From the NCBI GenBank assembly GCA_947259875.1, contig CAMYNX010000006.1:1-42475 (forward strand): 42,475 nt of DNA. The letters run 5' to 3'. Origin of the DNA: an uncultured Gammaproteobacteria bacterium. GTDB taxonomy: Bacteria > Pseudomonadota > Gammaproteobacteria > Arenicellales > JAANXG01. The translations under genes were made by a program, and so were the position numbers. The notes below the pieces were generated by a model. It saw only the letters and a program-made list of their open reading frames with translations, made no database searches and was not told the origin of the DNA. This document shows, piece by piece, positions 35,945 through 42,475 of the stretch; position 1 is the stretch's first letter, and the number at the start of each line of letters is the position of its first letter.

Positions 35945-36760
35945 TTATTTAGGGCGATCGGAAGTAGCATCGGGGAGATATTCTCGTTCAGGCTGCCACT
36001 TGTGCGCAGTCGTGTTCGCCGATTCGATTTCCTGTGCGGATAGCGCCGAAAGAATCTGTTTCTTAAGTCGGGGCGCTTTAGGTTCACCTAAGGCTTCGGC
36101 ACGAATAGCCCACACCAGGGCATTGATTGGATCACGGGGAACATTGATACCCTTCCAATACATCTGAACCAGATGGATACACGCCGATTTGTGTCCTTGA
36201 TTTGCCGCGCGTTGTACCCAAAAGGTTCCAGCCAACGTGTCTTCTGCCACGCCTCGCCCGTCCAGAAGCATCTCGCCAAAGCTGTGCTGTGCATGGACCA
36301 ATCCGGCCTCCGCTGCTGATTGATACCAGCGAGCCGCTTCCAGCAGATTTACTGGCACACCCATACCCTTTTCATACATGGCAGCTAAATTATTTTGGGC
36401 AGGCACAAATCCTGTTTCTGCAGCTCGACGATACAGCAGCGCCGCCTCGAGCAAATCAATGGAGTTCTTGGCTTGGCGGCGCAGCGCGTTGGCAATCCGG
36501 GTAAGTTGGGCCGGATTTGCGTCAGAGTAAGTATCTTCTGCCACCAATGGTTTTCCATCCTTCCCAACTACAATTACCTCTCCGTCATCATCTCCTTCAC
36601 CATCACCCCACCAACCGCACGCGCTGGCGGTTTGGAAAAAATTGGAGTGTAAGAAAATGATAAAAACACTCAACAGCGCGGCCCGCTGAGGCGAATGTCT
36701 GGACTGTGTAGTAGAGCGCCTTGAGATCATCTTAACGTGACGGTTCGCACGTGACTCCAC
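35945..36760 (-). CDS. Sel1-like repeat protein, exported
   Basis: A protein of up to 271 residues with a hydrophobic N-terminal segment (AALLSVFIIFLHSNFFQTASA) that looks like a signal peptide, then several Sel1-type helical repeats: AALLYRRAAETGFVPAQNNLAAMYEKGMGV, AARWYQSAAEAGLVHAQHSFGEMLLDGRGV and TFWVQRAANQGHKSACIHLVQMYWKG. Such repeats mediate protein-protein contacts. An acidic stretch with DGEGDDDGEV precedes them. The start is uncertain: GTG 36760 or ATG 36730, neither with a strong ribosome site. It stands alone and no partner can be inferred. Confidence 0.8.
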   Translation of the reverse strand: MESRANRHVKMISRRSTTQSRHSPQRAALLSVFIIFLHSNFFQTASACGWWGDGEGDDDGEVIVVGKDGKPLVAEDTYSDANPAQLTRIANALRRQAKNSIDLLEAALLYRRAAETGFVPAQNNLAAMYEKGMGVPVNLLEAARWYQSAAEAGLVHAQHSFGEMLLDGRGVAEDTLAGTFWVQRAANQGHKSACIHLVQMYWKGINVPRDPINALVWAIRAEALGEPKAPRLKKQILSALSAQEIESANTTAHKWQPEREYLPDATSDRPK

Positions 36761-37685
36761 ATCTATTGTAGTTGAACACTATCACTCCAGGTGTTAGTTG
36801 TGCACCAACCGGAGAATTAAAGGACACGCTAAGCAGGATCGAATGACTTATGGCGGGTGATTGGGATGATGGAACTGCTCGTTCAGCCAATTACGTTTTT
36901 GCTGAGATCTGCATCAGCATTACGCTCCGCGACCGGTGCTGGGACACCCCCGAACCACAGCTGATACATGGAAACTACCCACATGAAGGCGAAAGAGAGC
37001 CCCATGAAAGCGCCGCTCAACAACACCACCCTCGCCATCGGAGTGAACAACTTGGTCAAATACCAGGCGCTGACATCCACTGCAAGGCACACAAACGGCG
37101 TTGCCAGTAATACGCCGATCTAATGTAACTGTTTTATCGCTAACGTTGCCCTCTCTAAGCTGAATCTGACTCTTGTAAGTACGCGACTCTCGTACGTTCA
37201 CTAAAACTACTAAACAAGAAATGTGCCACCCTCCATTTCGCAGTATCTTGGTCAACAACCAGGACACCGCTCGTGTCGGTGACATCGGGGCTAGGTTATT
37301 CTGAGCTGAATAAAGGGTCTTTCCTTTGAGGTGGCCGATTAAATCGATTCCGCGCGCGCCGTAGTTAATAATGATGAACGCTGTCGCTGGGGATTACCGA
37401 CCCCATAAACCGTTAGCCGTGTTACGCCATGGCTTGTGGCAGTTGCGTGTTTCGATGTTGCCGGTTCATGGGATTAGAGAAATATTCAGCGGTCAGACGT
37501 GTCGTTTACATCACCAAATCGTAACATCAACCCCGAATCAAGCGCTTCGTGTTACCGATGCGTAATGCTTTTGCTTCTAGCATGTCCGTGGCCTTCGTCC
37601 TCTAGTTGGTCTCTTATTAATTTACCGGGGTTCCCGTGGCGGTCCTTTCCATTTAATGAGAGATAATACTGAACGTCGCCGGGAA
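36761..37685. other. Gap of about 925 bases, possibly a decayed membrane protein
   Basis: No convincing gene. On the minus strand, 37119-36883 reads IGVLLATPFVCLAVDVSAW, LTKLFTPMARVVLLSGAFMG and LSFAFMWVVSMYQLWFGG, which looks like two membrane helices of a real protein but begins after a stop codon with no suitable start, so it may be a remnant. I cannot assign a family. The rest shows only short frames. Confidence 0.4.
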
Positions 37686-38060
37686 TCAATTATTTTGCGC
37701 CCCTTCGCTAATCCATGTACCGATCATTTCGATATTATCCTGAGTCAGCCGCATTTGACGCTTGGGCATGTTGATAGAGGGATCCGCTTTGTGCTCAACC
37801 AGTATCTGTAATGTGCTCGAGAAGCTGTAACCCGGCATGACGACCGGACCGTATTTCGTTCCCCTCATCAAATCGTCGTAGCTTTTAACGCTTAATCCGC
37901 TTACAAGATAACCTTCTTCCCCCGACTGGTGACACGGTAGACAGTGTTCGTCCAATATCGGTTTCACATCCTTCGAGAAGCTGACCCCTTGGTCGATGCA
38001 GCCCGGCGTAATCGGCAGCAAGGAGACGACGGCCCCTATTAAGACCTGACGCGTTCGCAT
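37686..38060 (-). CDS. Haem-binding lipoprotein (single CXXCH, planctomycete-type cytochrome domain)
   Basis: A 124-residue protein with a lipoprotein signal (LLPITPGC, cysteine 21 as acylation site) and one haem motif CLPCH (about residues 40-44). The following GYLVSGLSVKSYDDLMRGTKYGPVVMPG, ADPSINMPKRQMRLTQDNIEMIGTWISEGAQNN is the pattern of the small PSCyt1/cytochrome-C-like domain often seen in proteobacterial lipoproteins. It would sit in the periplasm attached to a membrane and may pass electrons. It lies downstream of the nirK group on the same strand but is separated by about 430 bases. Confidence 0.87.
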   Translation of the reverse strand: MRTRQVLIGAVVSLLPITPGCIDQGVSFSKDVKPILDEHCLPCHQSGEEGYLVSGLSVKSYDDLMRGTKYGPVVMPGYSFSSTLQILVEHKADPSINMPKRQMRLTQDNIEMIGTWISEGAQNN

Positions 38061-38487
38061 TTTTTCTAAATCCTCGACAACGCTTGTTTAAGACGTTGGA
38101 ATTGTCGCGCATAGAATAGGATAGAGGACGGTTTCATCATTCCTCCGAGCCGAAGTCGGCAGTGGTCCGCAAACATGAATCTTATCGGCGAACGGCCGGC
38201 ATGAAAACAAACGGTTATTTTTTCACTCCTGACCTGAAATGAGAAGGTGCCTAATCTATCGTTAAGATCTTCTGTGGCTTCGTTCTGCTGGCGAGACCTT
38301 TTAAAGACAACCATGCGACCGAAGATCGCAAATCACATCAATCAGCTAATAGTTTTGGTATGGTCCCAGACATGACTGCTTTTTATTCGCCAAACGCTCT
38401 GCTAGTGTGACTATTGCAGGAGCTACGTGATGGAGATGAGACCATCGCAACTAAGCGGTAATGCGATGCTTATGATCTCGCGCTCGA
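38061..38487. other. Gap without a recognised gene
   Basis: About 430 bases, AT-richer than its surroundings, with only short frames. It probably contains the promoter of the haem lipoprotein gene (start 38060). No RNA gene or clear operator was seen. Confidence 0.45.
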
Positions 38488-39411
38488 TTAGTCCGCGAAG
38501 CCGCGTGTCGCCGGCGACAACAGATATGACCCCGCTTGACGCAGGCGAGCAAGCCCCTGTTTAGCCGGGATGTCGTAAATCTTGATCACTTGATCGATCT
38601 GCTGCACCGAGCGTTGCGCAGCAATCAGTTTGTTTATCAGCTGCAGATGGTTGCGGTATGAACGAGCAACACGCTCCACCGCTTCCAGAGCCGCCCGATC
38701 CTGGCGGAAGCCGTTTTCTGTGTCCCGCACTGCCCGGTCATAGGCATCTTGGTCTTGGCGCGCGATCTTGCCCTCGCGGTCGACCGCTGTTTGCGCCGCC
38801 AACCGTGGGTTGGCGAGCTCGGACAAGCTGGATTGGCGCGCGATGAGGGCATCCACGGTGAGCAAATCTTGCAACGCATCGGTGTGGTACCGTTCCTGGC
38901 CACGCAGAAGATAGTTCTTGAAGTTATGGATCGCCTTGCCGTAACCGAGTTGGAACTCCATTTCTTCAACGTCGCTCCAGGACCATTTGCCACGCAGGGC
39001 ATCCAGCGCCGCCTTGGCTGGAGTGTCGTCGATGATCACCGTGCGGTCGATGTCTTCAGTGCGCCATCCCTTTGCCCGCAGCCCGGCGAGCCGATCAAGG
39101 GTCGTATTGTAGGATTCCACCACCGCCTTGACGATGTCTAGGGCCTCTTGGTCCTTGGGATTTAGCTCCGCACTGTCTTTGAGTCGGGGGATGACCTCAA
39201 GGATTTGTGCGAAGTTTTCCCGTGCAGCCGTGTAGTACTCCTGCCTTCCGCGCAGGACGTAATTCTTGAAGTTATGGATGCCGCCGTTGTATCCCATCAG
39301 GCGTATTATCAGCGCGACATCCTGTTGCGCGCCGGCGGCCTGGAGGCCATGGAAAGGCAGCATCCATGCCGCCAAGGACAAGACAAACCAGAGGTGGACG
39401 CGGTATCTCAT
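38488..39411 (-). CDS. Periplasmic protein with duplicated HNFKNYxLRG sensory-like domain
   Basis: A 307-residue protein from ATG 39411 (CGGAGAGCCGAC ribosome site; the open frame to 39507 would bury the signal). A signal peptide (about 1-27) precedes two copies of one all-helical module: YNGGIHNFKNYVLRG at 41-55 and YGKAIHNFKNYLLRG at 157-171, each followed about 75-110 residues later by ID(R/Q)-V ... D-(T/I)PAK. The same HNFKNYVLRG motif is familiar to me from periplasmic domains of chemoreceptors and sensor kinases, but here no transmembrane helix, HAMP or kinase part exists. It could be a soluble ligand-binding partner. It lies 92 bases after nirK, on the same strand, so a link to nitrite or NO is possible. 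Not a named family. Confidence 0.78.
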   Translation of the reverse strand: MRYRVHLWFVLSLAAWMLPFHGLQAAGAQQDVALIIRLMGYNGGIHNFKNYVLRGRQEYYTAARENFAQILEVIPRLKDSAELNPKDQEALDIVKAVVESYNTTLDRLAGLRAKGWRTEDIDRTVIIDDTPAKAALDALRGKWSWSDVEEMEFQLGYGKAIHNFKNYLLRGQERYHTDALQDLLTVDALIARQSSLSELANPRLAAQTAVDREGKIARQDQDAYDRAVRDTENGFRQDRAALEAVERVARSYRNHLQLINKLIAAQRSVQQIDQVIKIYDIPAKQGLARLRQAGSYLLSPATRGFAD

Positions 39412-39503
39412 GTCGGCTCTCCGTAGGTGGGCAAGCTGGCGGAATCGAATCATTGTTACACTGAAGGTTTCCCGTCGCTGAATGGTTTCGATTGACGGGA
39501 TTA

Positions 39504-40615
39504 TCACTTCGGAATGGGGCCTGGTGGTTTTACTTGCAACATGAGGTCGTCGTTCCAGTCGCCCTCGACCTTTATCTGCGCTACCGCTCCCTTGAGTGAC
39601 GATTCGATCAAGTTATGGTTCACATAAGCATACAGCCCGGGTTGCTTGAAGGTGTAGACCATCGCACCCGCAGAACCTCCCGGCAGGAACCAGGTCTCGA
39701 CGTCGGTAAACGGAGGATTGTTGAAGGAGCCGTAGGGCCACACGAAATCTGCGTGTCCGCCGATCAGGCGCGGCCGAGTGTCGCGGTTTGCCTGGGCGTG
39801 AACAATGAGTACGGTCTCTCCGACCTTGGCCTTGAGGGCGTTGCGCCCGACCAGGGCGTCGGCCGCGCCGTTGAAGACCACATGGCTGGGATTCTGTCCG
39901 AGCATGGTGTTCACAATATCGCGCAGCGCATGCACCGCGGTCTCGTAAGTGCGGTACTCGCCCGAAGGTTCGCGGTACACGTAAAAGTCCTGCTCGCCAA
40001 TGAAGTAGGCGCGGTCATAACGGATAGGATTGCGGTTTTGATCAGTCAGTCCGGCGCGTGGGAGCACCATGATTGCGCCGTTCATTCCGGAGATGACGTG
40101 CCATGGGGTCATGACGCCGCCGGGGGCGCTGCAGCCCTGAACCCCACCAGGCGCGCAGCAGATGTAGACGAATACGCCTGGCCGGGTCGCCTTGAAACGG
40201 AGAACCGCTTCCTCGCCGGGCCCAACCCTGGTGAACTCGGCGCCACCCAGCGCGCCGGTAGCGGCATGGAAGTCGATATTGTGAATCATACTGTTGGTGC
40301 TGGGATTGACCAGAGTGACTTCCACGTAGTCGTCTTGATGTACGACGATCAATGGTCCGGGTATGGTGCCGCCGAAGGTCATGGCCCACACCTCGGTTTC
40401 TTCGTCGTCGATCTCGATCTTTTTCTCCTCGATAACCAGGCGCACCTGGACGACCTTGGGGCCGCCGGTGACTAATTGTCGTGTTCAGGAACGAACGGCG
40501 GTGCGACCATCTCTTGCACGACACGGGGCAGTTCATCGACCTCGGCCGTGATACCCAAAGGAGACGCGGCGGTAAGGGCGGCCCACGCAAGTGCGACCAT
40601 TGTATTTCTCCTCAT
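39504..40615 (-). pseudogene. nirK: Copper nitrite reductase NirK, frameshifted, with altered type-2 copper site
   Basis: NirK reduces nitrite to NO in the periplasm. The ATG at 40615 has an excellent ribosome site (GAGGAGGTAAC), a signal peptide, then [19 protein letters not shown], but a stop at 40472-40474 ends this frame. One base appears to be missing there: the next frame continues [20 protein letters not shown] and on to the end. The type 1 copper ligands H55, C96, H116 and M121 (numbered from GTG 40445) and type 2 ligands H60 and H277, plus catalytic D58 and H231, are recognisable. The third type 2 histidine, expected immediately before C96, is Ile95. An 11-residue insertion (C97[13 protein letters not shown]) lies between C96 and H116. 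Upstream is haemerythrin, downstream a periplasmic sensor-like protein. Confidence 0.88.
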
Positions 40616-40692
40616 GTTACCTCCTCGGATTGATGGCTCTCATAGATAATCCTACTTACGTGTCCGTGTACCGTTCTTATTGAATACGCGCG

Positions 40693-41148
40693 TTAGAGAT
40701 CTGCTGGATCGTTGGTATTGGGATCTTTGTCTTGAAGTCGTTTCATGAACCTTGCTAAATGGGTGTCCATACCCGCGATATGGTTCGTCAACCAGGACTT
40801 CATATGCGCTAATGCCTCTGACGAGAGCGATACATAATCTTCGCGGTACGCGGTCTGCAGAAGCCGGATCTCGTTGAGCAGGACCTTGTGCTGCAACCGG
40901 TGGTTTTCGTAGTTGGGATAGCCAAGCTTCAGCATTTTTCTTTCTTCCTCGGCGAAATGCGATTCCGTGCAGGAGACCAGGCGATCCAGTAGATAATGCA
41001 GCCGGAAGTGTTTTTCCCCGGCTTGGACACTGGCATGAATTTCGTTCAGCAAATCGAACATCATCCCGTGTTCTTCATCCAACCAGGACACATCGACTGC
41101 AAACTCGTCACGCCAATTCAAAAACGACATAAGATGAAGATAGTACAC
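40693..41148 (-). CDS. Bacteriohaemerythrin
   Basis: A protein of 145-151 residues with the four-helix di-iron haemerythrin fold: WLDEEHGMMFDLLNEIH, HFAEEERKM, HRLQHKVLL and HIAGMDTHLARF contain the expected His, Glu and Asp ligands. Bacterial haemerythrins bind O2 (and NO) and act as oxygen storage or as repair and sensing proteins. The start may be ATG 41130 (MSFLNWRDEF, the usual family start) or GTG 41148. It lies 77 bases upstream of nirK on the same strand, possibly in one operon, which fits protection or sensing in microaerobic denitrification. That functional link is inference. Confidence 0.93.
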   Translation of the reverse strand: MYYLHLMSFLNWRDEFAVDVSWLDEEHGMMFDLLNEIHASVQAGEKHFRLHYLLDRLVSCTESHFAEEERKMLKLGYPNYENHRLQHKVLLNEIRLLQTAYREDYVSLSSEALAHMKSWLTNHIAGMDTHLARFMKRLQDKDPNTNDPADL

Positions 41149-41222
41149 AAACTGGCTGGGAAAGTCGCAAACCTAATCTCCCGGCGCCCACAATAAGCCC
41201 CAGGCCTTGGCGATCAAAAACA

Positions 41223-41255
41223 ATCGCCCCGAGAATTAATTATTCTCGGGGCGAT
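41223..41255 (-). terminator. Rho-independent terminator after the porin gene
   Basis: A perfect palindrome with a 14-bp stem (ATCGCCCCGAGAAT) and a 5-base loop. On the minus strand it is followed by TTGTTTTTG. It lies between the porin stop (41420) and the haemerythrin start, so it should end porin transcription. The stem is symmetric, but the other strand lacks a T-run, so it acts mainly on the minus strand. Confidence 0.88.
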
Positions 41256-41419
41256 AATGGATGATTATTTGGGACCGTTGAGACCAATGCGAATGGCTTA
41301 TTGCGGACCACTCCGCAGAAAGGGGCGTGGCGCCGAGGGATATGCGCGAGCCGCAAACACATCCAACAATCGCCGCCAACCGCTTCTAAACTAGCAAGAT
41401 CAACACAGTTCTCGCTTTG

Positions 41420-42475
41420 CTATCGGGGCCATACTCTGGCCTTGAACTTATACACGAAGCCGAGGGAGATGGTGTTGGGATCGGCGCCAGGCGCCCCGGC
41501 ACCGACATTGTCACCGTGGCCGTAATCATTCGCACTAAAGGTGACGGTAGCATCGTTGTCGGTTTCTGCGTACGCGATGTAAACGGTCGCGTTGTCGGTG
41601 ATGTGGTAGTCGTAACCGATGGCCCATTGGGTAGCATCGGACTCGCTAGGGGTCCCGCTTGTCTTGGTGACTTGGCCCTTGAGCGCCCCCTTGCCGATGT
41701 TGAAGCTCGCGCCTATGGTGAAACCATCACGGTCGTTGCCCGGTACGCCGCCGATATCCGATTCATCCTGATAACCACCGCCAACACTGAAATTGCCGGC
41801 GCTGTAACTCCCGGTCAGCGCAAATGCGGTGTGTTCATCAGGCATACCGGTCCCCTGGCTCATATAGGCGGCGCCGGCCTTCACACCGCCGGTGCCGTAG
41901 TCCGCCTTGACCACGTAGACCTTAGAATCGTCGACGCCTTCCTCGGGGGCATACGTAAGCGCCGCTTTGAATCCGCTGATGTCGGGGGTTGCGTAATGGA
42001 TGGTGTTGTCGATGCGGCCAAATAGACCCGTACCGCCCCAGATGTTGCCAAGGTCGCCGACCTGGTCACCAAACAGATTGTAGTCGTAGACCCACTGGTT
42101 CAAACCGCCCAAACGGCCCAGGACCAGCTTGCCGAAGCCGCCCGACATTCCGACGAAGGCGTCCCGGGTCCGTGTGAACAGCTGACCGTCGCATGTAGTG
42201 CCGTCAGCCCCGCAGCCCCCGTTACCGTCATTTTCACCCCTTCCAGTGAGATCTACGCCGGTCTCATACTGAAATACAGCCATCAATCCATCAACTAGAT
42301 CTTGATCGCCACTGACGCCAAGACGGGAAGAGTTGCTTGCCACGTACGTGCTGCTTTCGACGCCGTTGTCGGCGCCATCCACAGACATGTGGCCGACACC
42401 CGAAATGTCGAGATTTAGACCGTAAGCCCCTGGTGTTGCCAACAAACAGGCAACAAGAGAAACAGCGATTGAAGT
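41420..42475 (-). CDS. Gram-negative porin (5' end outside the window)
   Basis: An outer-membrane beta-barrel of the Gram-negative porin type. The frame is open to the window edge; the last bases give SIAVSLVACLLATPGAYGLN, a signal peptide, so the start lies just beyond 42475. GVGHMSVDGADNGVESSTYV, the GLMAVFQYETGVDL strand, a GKLVLGRL loop and alternating aromatic strands follow, ending in a C-terminal strand (ISLGFVYKFKARVW) as needed for BAM recognition. An acidic, Gly-rich loop with two cysteines (GGCGADGTTC) may form loop 3 or an extracellular loop. About 351 residues visible. Its solute selectivity is unknown. Confidence 0.9.
   Translation of the reverse strand, partial: TSIAVSLVACLLATPGAYGLNLDISGVGHMSVDGADNGVESSTYVASNSSRLGVSGDQDLVDGLMAVFQYETGVDLTGRGENDGNGGCGADGTTCDGQLFTRTRDAFVGMSGGFGKLVLGRLGGLNQWVYDYNLFGDQVGDLGNIWGGTGLFGRIDNTIHYATPDISGFKAALTYAPEEGVDDSKVYVVKADYGTGGVKAGAAYMSQGTGMPDEHTAFALTGSYSAGNFSVGGGYQDESDIGGVPGNDRDGFTIGASFNIGKGALKGQVTKTSGTPSESDATQWAIGYDYHITDNATVYIAYAETDNDATVTFSANDYGHGDNVGAGAPGADPNTISLGFVYKFKARVWPR

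Noticed and set aside
37371-37565. 64-codon plus-strand frame
   Set aside because: No domain, no signal and no ribosome site; not distinguishable from chance.
41417-42025. A 202-codon open frame antisense to the porin
   Set aside because: It is a shadow of the porin reading frame in GC-rich DNA, with no ribosome site or recognised domain.

Overview
The window looks like a chromosomal piece of a Gram-negative proteobacterium, probably a gammaproteobacterium with anaerobic or denitrifying respiration. I infer this from a CcsA-type cytochrome c assembly protein, a cytochrome c4-like protein, anaerobic HemN, a copper nitrite reductase (damaged), haemerythrin, a Yej ABC importer and an outer-membrane porin. 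Species cannot be named from the sequence.

Layout. (1) 1-3537: cytochrome c/haem genes (ccsA end, TPR protein, dihaem cytochrome, hemN). (2) 3540-5750: a graveyard of IS91-family transposase pieces and a broken clpB 3' part, including a transposase-ClpB chimera. (3) 5863-14843: a surface polysaccharide (O-antigen-like) cluster of three GT2 glycosyltransferases, a sugar C-methyltransferase, a GMD-like SDR, a decayed methyltransferase, a Wzx-type flippase and another methyltransferase. A second IS91 piece at 14955-15347, about 90% identical to part of the first, closes it. (4) 16176-22479: the most interesting part. Four different carbohydrate-active proteins each carry a PqqD-like (RiPP recognition element type) domain: GT32-PqqD, PIG-L deacetylase-PqqD, PqqD-GT2-GT25, and a GT92/GT2-like enzyme-PqqD. 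They surround a 198-residue exported-looking protein with a leader-like stretch (RRKR ... WTKPVIDSVILP). That gene is first in the minus-strand operon, behind a sigma70-like promoter and before a hairpin-T-run. I propose a leader-guided protein or peptide glycosylation system in which PqqD domains bring glycosyltransferases and a deacetylase to one substrate. A FemAB/GNAT-like acyltransferase (22679-23701) follows. (5) 23700-29233: mobile and toxin-antitoxin debris: IS481 and IS91 remnants, a CBS-domain protein, a truncated higB with intact higA, and a RES/Xre pair between two complete IS6-family elements. (6) 29262-35283: yejFEBA importer with a frameshifted yejA. (7) 35945-42475: Sel1-repeat protein, haem lipoprotein, a duplicated-domain periplasmic protein, nirK (frameshifted, type-2 copper histidine replaced), bacteriohaemerythrin and a porin running off the end.

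Base composition is visibly lower in GC across the polysaccharide and PqqD regions (about 5.8-23.7 kb) than in the yej and nirK regions. With the IS remnants at their borders, this suggests horizontal acquisition. No rRNA, tRNA or CRISPR was seen.
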